Source: Bacteriovoracaceae bacterium (GTDB lineage Bacteria; Bdellovibrionota; Bacteriovoracia; Bacteriovoracales; Bacteriovoracaceae). From it: a DNA stretch of 17,895 bases. Made by a program: the position numbers and the translations under genes. The notes below the pieces were generated by a model, which worked only from the letters and a program-made list of their open reading frames with translations, searched no databases and was not told the origin of the DNA. Location of the stretch: positions 1 through 17,895 of the forward strand of contig CANETG010000021.1 of assembly GCA_947440875.1 (NCBI GenBank), given 5' to 3'. Shown here one piece after another: positions 1-6,370 of the stretch. The stretch's first letter is position 1, and the number at the start of each line of letters is the position of its first letter.

Positions 1-885
1 AGTAAAGTTCAGCCCGCGTACCATGCCGAAGATTTTTCTCTCACGTCATCTGACGGAGAGTCGTCACTCTACGTGAAGCATTTTGAGCGCGGAACTCCGA
101 AGACGCATTTTTTCATCGTTCACGGAGCACTCGAGCACTCGGGCCGCCACAAAGACCTGACGGAGTTTTGGTTAGGGAGTATGAATGACGTTGCAGTCAC
201 CGTTTTTGATCTCGTGGGCCACGGAAAAAGTGGTGGGTCGCGCGCGTATCTGACGCATTTTAAAAATTACGTCGACGACATGCTGATCGTGGCGGATTTC
301 GCTTACAAAAAACTTCCCGACAATTGTAAAAAATTTATCTGCTCTCATAGTCTCGGTGGGCTCATTACTCTCAGTCGTTTTCTTGATTCCGCTTACGGGT
401 GGCCCTACTCATGCGATGGGATGATGTTCTCAAGCCCTTGCGTGAAAGCGAAGTTACTTTTGGGGGTCTCGTCTGAGCCCTTACTCTTAAAACTCGATAA
501 GCTATCGCCGAGGCTTCATCTGCCGATGATTTTTAAAGGATCGCAGCTCACTCGCGACACCAAACGCGCCAATGATTTTGAAACGGATCTTTTGATCCCA
601 AGGTTCATTACGGTACGGATGATGAAAGAGATTCTCGATACCACTCATCGGATTCGTGGGCTTTCGTATTATATGAATGTCCCTTCAATGTTCATGATAG
701 CGGGCTCGGATTGTCTCGTTCAGTCAGACAGTACGACTCTTTTCGCTCACGGTATTGATAAGAAGCTCGTCACGGTCTTACAATATCCCCAACATCACCA
801 TGAGCTCTGGAATGAGATTGATCGCTTTGAGATCTTTGCTACCATGAAGAAGTGGGTGGAAAAGATCCTGAAGGAGAAACCATGA
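1..885 (+). CDS. Alpha/beta hydrolase, lysophospholipase/monoacylglycerol lipase type (5' partial)
   Basis: Serine hydrolase of the alpha/beta fold, Hydrolase_4 (PldB/monoglyceride lipase) group, expected to cleave an acyl ester such as a lysophospholipid or monoglyceride. The reading frame is open from base 1. The first in-frame start (GTG at 73) lies inside what looks like the first strands of the fold, and no ATG precedes it in frame, so the gene probably begins upstream of the window. Counting from that GTG, the oxyanion-loop motif HGALEHSGRH is at 17-26. The nucleophile elbow SHSLGG is at 91-96, with Ser93 as nucleophile (the usual leading Gly is Ser). Asp213 in AGSDCLV and His243 in HHHELWNE complete the triad. 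The spacing matches the family. The stop overlaps the next start as ATGA, so the two genes are translationally coupled. The natural substrate cannot be read from the sequence, and no signal peptide is visible in the part present. Confidence 0.9.
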   Translation, partial: SKVQPAYHAEDFSLTSSDGESSLYVKHFERGTPKTHFFIVHGALEHSGRHKDLTEFWLGSMNDVAVTVFDLVGHGKSGGSRAYLTHFKNYVDDMLIVADFAYKKLPDNCKKFICSHSLGGLITLSRFLDSAYGWPYSCDGMMFSSPCVKAKLLLGVSSEPLLLKLDKLSPRLHLPMIFKGSQLTRDTKRANDFETDLLIPRFITVRMMKEILDTTHRIRGLSYYMNVPSMFMIAGSDCLVQSDSTTLFAHGIDKKLVTVLQYPQHHHELWNEIDRFEIFATMKKWVEKILKEKP

Positions 886-1412
886 AGGCCGCGATCCTCT
901 TAGCATTCCTCTTAGTCACATCGTGTGCCGCTTATAAAAGCTATAACCAAAATACGACCGGTAAAGTGACCCTCAGAGGGGGAAATTACCAAGGTGAATC
1001 TTGGGACGATAAGCTGATCTTTACGCGAATGAGTTGGTACCACGGGATGACTCTTTATTATGACGCTCTCATTTACAAGGCAGATATCGAATCGCCGTTT
1101 ACTAAATGGTTCTCTTCAAGTGAGAAAGAATTTTTCACGAAGTGCGAATCACTGATCGTTGCCGTCAATTATAGTGCAACTCCCGACCGGATTTCTCACG
1201 TCAATTTTCGCGAACAGATGAAACTTAATGGTTACGATGATGTGGTCGTTAATACGTTTGCGACCTTTCTTAGGACTCATCCGAATGCTCAGGATTGGCG
1301 TATTTTTAACTATAAAGTGATGGGTTATTGTAAGCGCGCACCGTCCACTTTAAATAAAGAGGGTTTAACCATAAACTTTCCTAGTTTCAAAGAGTTAACC
1401 GTTAAGAACTAA
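882..1412 (+). CDS. Small putative outer-membrane lipoprotein, function unknown
   Basis: 176-residue protein I do not recognise. It begins with a lipoprotein signal: a short basic n-region, the hydrophobic stretch AILLAFLLV, and a lipobox VTSC with Cys15 as the lipidation site. The residue after Cys is Ala, not Asp, which by the Lol rule known from enterobacteria favours the outer membrane. The mature part is soluble and rich in aromatic residues, with two further cysteines (88 and 150). The start at 882 is chosen over the in-frame ATG at 852 because AAGGAG lies 5 nt upstream and the signal peptide starts exactly there. The ATG overlaps the upstream hydrolase stop, so both are probably made together; a lipid-handling role is only guilt by association. 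Confidence 0.85.
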   Translation: MKAAILLAFLLVTSCAAYKSYNQNTTGKVTLRGGNYQGESWDDKLIFTRMSWYHGMTLYYDALIYKADIESPFTKWFSSSEKEFFTKCESLIVAVNYSATPDRISHVNFREQMKLNGYDDVVVNTFATFLRTHPNAQDWRIFNYKVMGYCKRAPSTLNKEGLTINFPSFKELTVKN

Positions 1413-1421
1413 ATCCTTCTG

Positions 1422-1508
1422 CCGATATAACACACGGACAAACTGATTAAGATTTCTTTCCATCATATCGGTTAAGAAAATCCGTCATTGTCCGATAGGG
1501 TATCGAGG
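1422..1508 (+). promoter_or_regulatory. Structured leader with interleaved inverted repeats upstream of the kinase
   Basis: The 100-bp gap before the kinase contains several exact inverted repeats. CCGATAT (1422-1428) pairs with ATATCGG (1465-1471). CGGACAA (1435-1441) pairs with TTGTCCG (1488-1494), and this pairing interleaves with the first as in a pseudoknot. TATCGG (1466-1471) can also pair with CCGATA (1492-1497). CGATA-GGG-TATCG (1493-1505) is a tight hairpin whose last base is the first base of the ribosome-binding site GAGG (1505-1508). Several pairings are mutually exclusive. They could form an RNA switch controlling access to the ribosome-binding site, or repeated CCGATA half-sites could be protein operators. 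That the repeats exist is direct observation; a regulatory role is inference. Confidence 0.4.
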
Positions 1509-1512
1509 CACT

Positions 1513-3492
1513 ATGACTAGCGATAAGAAATTTCAACGATTCGGGAAGTACTTGATCCTTGATCATCTCGTGGACGGCGGGATGGCCAAGATCTGTCGCG
1601 CTCGCTATTTGGGTGAGCAAGCCAACAAAGTCGTTGCAATCAAAATGGTTCAGCCTCAATTCTCAAACGATGAAGCGTTCGTGCGCATGTTCCAGGATGA
1701 GTTGAACATTACTTTCGGGATGCTCCATCCGAACATCATGCAGGTTTATGATTACGGTAAGACCAATGGCCAGCTCTATACGGCAATGGAATACATCCAC
1801 GGTGCTAACCTCAAGCAGTATCTCGATCGTCTCAAAGAACGCAAGGTCGTATTTCCAGTTGAGATCTCTTGCTACATTATTTCGCAAGTGTGTCTCGGGC
1901 TTCACTACGCTCATACATTCACGGATAAATTAACCGGTAAACCCTACAACATCGTTCACCGTGATATTTCTCCCCACAACATCATGCTCACGTATGATGG
2001 TGCGGTTAAGGTGATCGACTTTGGTATCGCCAAAGCAAACACGAACTCTGAAGCGACTCAAGCCGGGACGATCAAAGGCAAGCTCTCTTATCTTGCTCCT
2101 GAATACCTCGAAGGACACGAGCTCGATGCTCGGTACGATGAGTTCGCCGTAGGAATTACTCTCTGGGAACTTCTCTGTTCAAGAAAACTCTTCCAGGCCA
2201 ATAACGATCTCGCCGTGCTGAAGCAGATTCAGGCATGTAAAGTTGTTCCACCGTCGCAGATCAATCCTTCGGTTCCGAAAGAGCTCGATACGATCGTGAT
2301 GAAGGCCCTCTCAAAAGACCGCGCTCACCGTTACGAGAACCTCGATCAGATGAACCGCGCTCTCGTGAAGTTCCTCTATTCTACTTATCCAGAGTTCAAC
2401 GCTTCCGATCTTAAGTCATTCGCCGATGACCTCTTTAAAAACGAAATATCTGAAGATCGCTCGAAGTTTGTGGAATACGGTAAGATCGACATTCAGGTCT
2501 ACATCGATGATATGAAGAAAGAAGATTCGCGCACTGGAAAGATTGCGACCAAAGATCTGAAAGGTGCGAAGGCCTCTTCTGGTGCGGGGGAAGAGCGCGT
2601 AGAGGGTGAGCCTCGGACAAAAGTTCGCGAAATCGAGCTCGATCTTTCCGAATCAAAAGACGTTCGCATCTCTCTCGAAAAAGATACGGATACGGCAACC
2701 ACGACGAAGAGACAGAACAAGTCTGCCATTCATCAGCAACCGAAAGGGACGCCGAAATCCGGAGCTCCCTCAAAGAGTTCGGGCCCAGTCAACTCGATGA
2801 AAAAAACCGACCGCTCAAACAGTCGGATTACGACCAAAGAGAAACTGAAGCAAGAACAAGATGAAGAAAAGAAAAGACAACCAATTTTGATCCTCGTTCT
2901 CGCAGCATCGCTAGCGGGAATTTCATATCTCCAAGCTGATCTCGTTGAATCCTTGATAGGATTTAACTTAAAGACATTGATTCACGGGGAAGAAATTCAA
3001 AGGAATCCGACTTCGGTGGGCACTGAGGTCTATCCGAAAAATGATGTCCCAGATGAAGATAAAGATAGTCAGATCATTCTGGGTGGACTCGACATGAATA
3101 TGCAACTTTACATTGACGGCACTAAAGCGAACTACATCGGTAAGCCGATCAAAGTTCCCGTCGGCAAAGAAGTGAATATCATGGTGAAACAACCAGGATA
3201 TCTCCCTTACATTACGACGCATACTTTTACTAAAGCCGGAGATTCAAAAGTGATCAACGTTCCCGCGCTTGAACGCGCGAGACTTGGACTTTTGACGACA
3301 TCTCAAAACTATACTGCTGGATCTGTCCTCGTTTACGAATCCGGCGGCGAGATCATCGAAAAAAATCTTCCTCTTCGTGAAATCCAGATTCCGGAAGGGA
3401 CGTATCAGGCGAAGATCGTGAATCCGATTCTCGGTACCGAGAAGAAGGTTGAATTCACCATCGAAGAAAACAAGAAACATTTCTTAGAATAA
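1513..3492 (+). CDS. Membrane-anchored Ser/Thr protein kinase with C-terminal PEGA-like domains
   Basis: 659-residue Hanks-type kinase. The kinase domain covers about 10-290: a Gly-loop of the LVDGGMAKI form, Lys44 in VAIK, Glu63 in helix C, the catalytic loop HRDISPHN (Asp151, Asn156), DFG at 169-171, and LAPE with Glu197. All catalytic residues are present, and it is an RD kinase whose activation loop has several Thr (TQAGTIKGK). A charged, Ser/Thr/Lys-rich linker (about 335-455) leads to one hydrophobic segment (about 456-473) preceded by EEKKRQ, so the N-terminus should be cytoplasmic and the C-terminus periplasmic. Residues about 530-575 (LYIDG, then PVGKEVNIMVKQPGYLP) match the PEGA pattern, and about 600-655 look like a degenerate second copy. 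PEGA ends are common on deltaproteobacterial and Bdellovibrio kinases and probably sense or bind envelope components. The start has GAGG 4 nt upstream inside a structured leader. Confidence 0.93.
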   Translation: MTSDKKFQRFGKYLILDHLVDGGMAKICRARYLGEQANKVVAIKMVQPQFSNDEAFVRMFQDELNITFGMLHPNIMQVYDYGKTNGQLYTAMEYIHGANLKQYLDRLKERKVVFPVEISCYIISQVCLGLHYAHTFTDKLTGKPYNIVHRDISPHNIMLTYDGAVKVIDFGIAKANTNSEATQAGTIKGKLSYLAPEYLEGHELDARYDEFAVGITLWELLCSRKLFQANNDLAVLKQIQACKVVPPSQINPSVPKELDTIVMKALSKDRAHRYENLDQMNRALVKFLYSTYPEFNASDLKSFADDLFKNEISEDRSKFVEYGKIDIQVYIDDMKKEDSRTGKIATKDLKGAKASSGAGEERVEGEPRTKVREIELDLSESKDVRISLEKDTDTATTTKRQNKSAIHQQPKGTPKSGAPSKSSGPVNSMKKTDRSNSRITTKEKLKQEQDEEKKRQPILILVLAASLAGISYLQADLVESLIGFNLKTLIHGEEIQRNPTSVGTEVYPKNDVPDEDKDSQIILGGLDMNMQLYIDGTKANYIGKPIKVPVGKEVNIMVKQPGYLPYITTHTFTKAGDSKVINVPALERARLGLLTTSQNYTAGSVLVYESGGEIIEKNLPLREIQIPEGTYQAKIVNPILGTEKKVEFTIEENKKHFLE

Positions 3493-4368
3493 TTACTCTT
3501 TATTTTCGTCCGGTGTATCGAAGCGCTTGGATTGCTTAAAGCGATTCACCTTGCGCATGTTGAGAAGTTTCATGATTTCAGCAGCGGTTTCCTCGAGTGC
3601 TTTGTTGGTGACGTTGAATACTGGCCAGCGCTTGTTTTCGGCGAAGAGGCGATTGGCCCATTCGATTTCTTCCATGACTTTTGCGATGTCGGCATAATCC
3701 CCTTCGTCTTTGGAAAGTCCAAGGCGCGAGAGGCGATTTTTCCGGATCTGGAAGAGCGCATCTGAATCAATCGTGAGTCCGAAAATTTTTCGCTGATCGA
3801 CTTGGAAAAGTTTTTCCGGAAGAATGGTTCCCATCACGATCGGAACGTTCACAACTTTCACTCCTTCAAGCGAAAGATACATCGACAGGGGAGTTTTTGA
3901 AGTCCGTGAAATGCCCACGAGGATCACGTCCGCTTCATCGAGTGAACTCATGTTTCGTCCGTCATCATGATTGAGTGTGAACTCAATCGCGGCGACTCGT
4001 TTAAAGTATTGATCGTTCACAGCGTGAAGAAGTCCGGGCTGATAATTGGGTTCGGATTCAAAGAAGTTGGAGAAAGCAGTAAGAAGTGGACCCATCACAT
4101 CGACCGAGCGAACATGATCACGTTTAGAAAGTTCTGCAATGTAGGCACGAAGTTCAACCGAGACAATGGTGTACACCACAATGTCGTGGTGAATCGCTGC
4201 TTCTTGAAAGATGGCGTCGATCTGTTCTTTGGTGCGAATATTTTTGTAACGAGTAAAGAAAATTTCTTTTTCCTGGAACTGAGTCATCGCGGCACGAGTA
4301 ATGGCCGAGGCGGTCTCTCCAGTACCATCAGAAATCACTATGACTTTTAGTTTGTCGTGAGGTTGCAT
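3493..4368 (-). CDS. Bifunctional kinase/pyrophosphorylase regulating PEP synthase or pyruvate phosphate dikinase (DUF299)
   Basis: 291 residues, slightly longer than the roughly 270 usual for this family (PF03618). Members phosphorylate and dephosphorylate a Thr next to the catalytic His of PEP synthase (PSRP/PpsR) or pyruvate phosphate dikinase (PDRP), switching gluconeogenic PEP formation according to ADP and phosphate levels. Visible family marks are the N-terminal VIVISDGTGETA (10-20), VDVMGPLLTAF (89-99), the P-loop-like GISRTSKTPLS (152-162) and the following NVPIVMG and KIFGLTID blocks. The last ~20 residues are a variable charged tail. Which target it controls cannot be told, because neither ppsA nor ppdK is in the window. 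The ribosome-binding site is weak; the start is chosen because the conserved fold begins about 8 residues later. Its stop codon is directly adjacent to the convergent kinase stop, with no spacer. Confidence 0.93.
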   Translation of the reverse strand: MQPHDKLKVIVISDGTGETASAITRAAMTQFQEKEIFFTRYKNIRTKEQIDAIFQEAAIHHDIVVYTIVSVELRAYIAELSKRDHVRSVDVMGPLLTAFSNFFESEPNYQPGLLHAVNDQYFKRVAAIEFTLNHDDGRNMSSLDEADVILVGISRTSKTPLSMYLSLEGVKVVNVPIVMGTILPEKLFQVDQRKIFGLTIDSDALFQIRKNRLSRLGLSKDEGDYADIAKVMEEIEWANRLFAENKRWPVFNVTNKALEETAAEIMKLLNMRKVNRFKQSKRFDTPDENKE

Positions 4369-4381
4369 AGGCCCGTACTGC

Positions 4382-4409
4382 TTGCGGGATAATCGAATCC
4401 CTTTAAAAT
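4382..4409 (+). promoter_or_regulatory. Candidate sigma70-type promoter for the di-haem peroxidase gene
   Basis: TTGCGG (4382-4387), 16-nt spacer, TAAAAT (4404-4409). The -10 is good (5 of 6), the -35 poor (3 of 6), which would suit an activator-dependent promoter. The predicted start near 4416 leaves about 29 nt before the ATG at 4445. Confidence 0.33.
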
Positions 4410-4433
4410 ATTCTTATCCTGATTTTATCTCAA
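4405..4433 (-). promoter_or_regulatory. Candidate sigma70-type promoter for the DUF299 regulator
   Basis: Read on the minus strand: TTGAGA (4433-4428), 17-nt spacer, TATTTT (4410-4405). The -35 matches consensus at 5 of 6 positions and the -10 at 4 of 6. Transcription would start near 4398, giving a leader of about 30 nt. The -10 overlaps that of the divergent candidate promoter of the peroxidase gene. Confidence 0.4.
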
Positions 4434-4444
4434 AAGGTTGTCGT

Positions 4445-5380
4445 ATGCACTTAAGAAATTCTCTCTTGATTCTGACGACGTTCCTGTCTCTGACGGTGCG
4501 TGCTGAATTTCGAGCGCTTCCGGTCAAACCGATTGAACCAGCAGATAACCCTTCCACTCCTGCGAAGCGTGATCTTGGAAAAATGCTTTTCTTTGATCAG
4601 CGTCTTTCAACTGAGGGAACGGTCTCTTGTAATAGTTGCCATAATGTTTTATCCCGCGGAGACGGAGTGACACCAGCAGAAAGAGCTCGCGATCCACATA
4701 CTCTCTGGAACGTCGCTTTTCAGACGAGTCATTTTTGGGACGGAAAAACGACAACTCTTGAAACGAGTGCTCACAATGTCGTCGTCGATCGCGTGAGTAA
4801 AATTCCTGGCTACGTTTCTGCTTTCAAAAAAGCTTTTCCCAAAGACAGTGGCATCTCGATAGAGAATATTTCACGAGCGATCGCCGTCTATGAACGCACA
4901 CTCATTACTCCCAATTCTCCTTTCGATAAATTTATGAAGGGAAATAAAAAAGTGCTATCAGCTCAGCAGATCCGCGGGATGAAACTCACCGATGAGCTCG
5001 GCTGTACCGCCTGTCACAGCGGGGTGAATTTTTCGGGTGAAGAAAATATGGGAGTCGGAAGTTTCAAATCTTTCCCTCAGGTCACGGGCTCCAAATATGA
5101 AAAGATGTATAATATCACCCAGGATTTGGGCCGATTTGAAGTCACGAAAAACCCAGAAGATAAAAACATCTGGCGGGTTCCTACCTGGAGAAACGTGGCA
5201 GTTACCGGCCCTTATTTTCATAACGGATCTGTAAAATCCTTAGAGGAAGCTGTTCGGGTCATGGGGAAAACTCAGCTCGATTCTGATCTGACTGAGCCTC
5301 AAGTGCAGGACATTGTTGCCTTCCTTGGCGCGCTCACAGGACAGTTCCCGAAACAAACTGCGCCGAAGCTCCCACAGTAA
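4445..5380 (+). CDS. Periplasmic di-haem cytochrome c peroxidase (CcpA/MauG family)
   Basis: 311-residue exported protein; residues 1-20 form a Sec signal peptide ending in VRA. The start at 4445 is preferred over the frame-open ATG at 4382 because the signal peptide begins there and AAAGG lies 7 nt upstream. Two CxxCH sites bind c-type haem: CNSCH (62-66) and CTACH (187-191). Family blocks are present: LGKMLFFDQRLS before haem 1, LWNVAFQTSHFWDGK (87-101), IWRVPTWRNVAVTGPYFHNG (242-261), and Met273 followed by a DIVAFLGALTG end. These enzymes reduce hydrogen peroxide to water with electrons from small cytochromes or azurin. The segment after haem 1 is shorter than in Pseudomonas-type CCPs. 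Substrate could differ, since MauG-like relatives oxidise proteins, but the architecture fits a peroxidase best. It stands alone as a transcription unit. Confidence 0.94.
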   Translation: MHLRNSLLILTTFLSLTVRAEFRALPVKPIEPADNPSTPAKRDLGKMLFFDQRLSTEGTVSCNSCHNVLSRGDGVTPAERARDPHTLWNVAFQTSHFWDGKTTTLETSAHNVVVDRVSKIPGYVSAFKKAFPKDSGISIENISRAIAVYERTLITPNSPFDKFMKGNKKVLSAQQIRGMKLTDELGCTACHSGVNFSGEENMGVGSFKSFPQVTGSKYEKMYNITQDLGRFEVTKNPEDKNIWRVPTWRNVAVTGPYFHNGSVKSLEEAVRVMGKTQLDSDLTEPQVQDIVAFLGALTGQFPKQTAPKLPQ

Positions 5381-5416
5381 GTTTTGTTCAAAATAAGAAA
5401 TTTTATCACGGTGACA

Positions 5417-6370
5417 TTACTCTGGTTGAGTAGAGTTTAAAAAATATCCGATGGACTCGATTATTTTCTTTTCGTCCTGAATCGGATGGAAGATTTTTTT
5501 TGTGTGATCACGATTAAACCAGGTGCGCTGGGATTTTGCTAATTGGCGTGTCGAGATAACGATTCGGTCTCGGCACTCAGCTTGGGTTTTGTGGACACCA
5601 AAAATATAATCTAAAGCTTCTTTATATCCGATACTCTGAAGTGGTTTTTCAAGTCCCGTAAAACCTTGATCCAGAAGCGCCCTCACTTCCTCAATGAGAC
5701 CACTCGCAAGCATGTGATCAGTCCGTTTCTCAATGATTCTGATGTGCTCTTCTTTGGGCACGTTGAGATACGCGTGAAAAACATCCCAACCATGGACGGA
5801 GTGACTGGGAAGAGAAAGATTACTCTCTTCTTTTTGACTTCTCTGCTCAGAAAAGCGTGAGCCGTTTGCCCACCAGTGCTCTACAGCGCGACGAGTTCGG
5901 TAATGATCGTTCTCGTGATAGCGCTCAAAGCTTCCCGGATCGTGCGCGCGAAGAATTTCTCTGAAGGGTTTAATTCCTTCAGCACGGTACAAGGCTTCCG
6001 ATCGTTTGATCACTTCAGGCGAGGTCGTGGGCGAGTCGTACATGCCTTTGAGTAAGGCTTGAAGATAAAATCCGCTGCCACCGGTGAGATAAACGTTTTT
6101 CTTTTCTTTTAATAGTTTCTCGACCACGGGAAATGCCGCTTTCTCATAGTCGGAGGCGTTCATCGGTTGATTGATCGATGTGACGTCGATCATGTGGTGA
6201 GGAATTTGTTTTCTCTCGAATGCAGTTGGTTTCGCGGTCCCAATCGTAATTTCTTTGTAGAGAAGAAGGGAGTCAAAGTTCACGACCTCGCCGCCGAAGT
6301 TCTTGGCGAGTTCTATCGCCGTGTTCGTTTTGCCACTGGCGGTGGGGCCAGAGATGATGACAACTTTCAT
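5417..6370 (-). CDS. miaA: tRNA dimethylallyltransferase MiaA
   Basis: 317 residues, normal for the family. Transfers the dimethylallyl group of DMAPP to N6 of A37 in tRNAs reading UNN codons, the first step toward ms2i6A. The P-loop GPTASGKT is at 8-15, the substrate-binding DSLLLYKEITIGTAKP (33-48) includes Asp33, HHMID is at 58-62, LTGGSGFYLQALL at 95-107, YRTRRAVE at 157-164, and the C-terminal SIGYKEAL and STRQLAKSQRTWF blocks close the match. All main motifs are intact. The start codon overlaps the mutL stop as ATGA, so translation is probably coupled; mutL-miaA adjacency is common in bacteria, often followed by hfq, but here the next gene on that side is the convergent peroxidase, so hfq is not linked. 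Confidence 0.97.
   Translation of the reverse strand: MKVVIISGPTASGKTNTAIELAKNFGGEVVNFDSLLLYKEITIGTAKPTAFERKQIPHHMIDVTSINQPMNASDYEKAAFPVVEKLLKEKKNVYLTGGSGFYLQALLKGMYDSPTTSPEVIKRSEALYRAEGIKPFREILRAHDPGSFERYHENDHYRTRRAVEHWWANGSRFSEQRSQKEESNLSLPSHSVHGWDVFHAYLNVPKEEHIRIIEKRTDHMLASGLIEEVRALLDQGFTGLEKPLQSIGYKEALDYIFGVHKTQAECRDRIVISTRQLAKSQRTWFNRDHTKKIFHPIQDEKKIIESIGYFLNSTQPE

Noticed and set aside
2435..2773. Minus-strand frames over the kinase linker
   Set aside because: They arise from Ser/Lys/Glu-rich linker codons read in reverse; Arg/Ser-rich translations without family features.
4373..4388. CCCG/CGGG hairpin before the DUF299 gene
   Set aside because: A 4-bp stem with a 9-nt loop is expected by chance.
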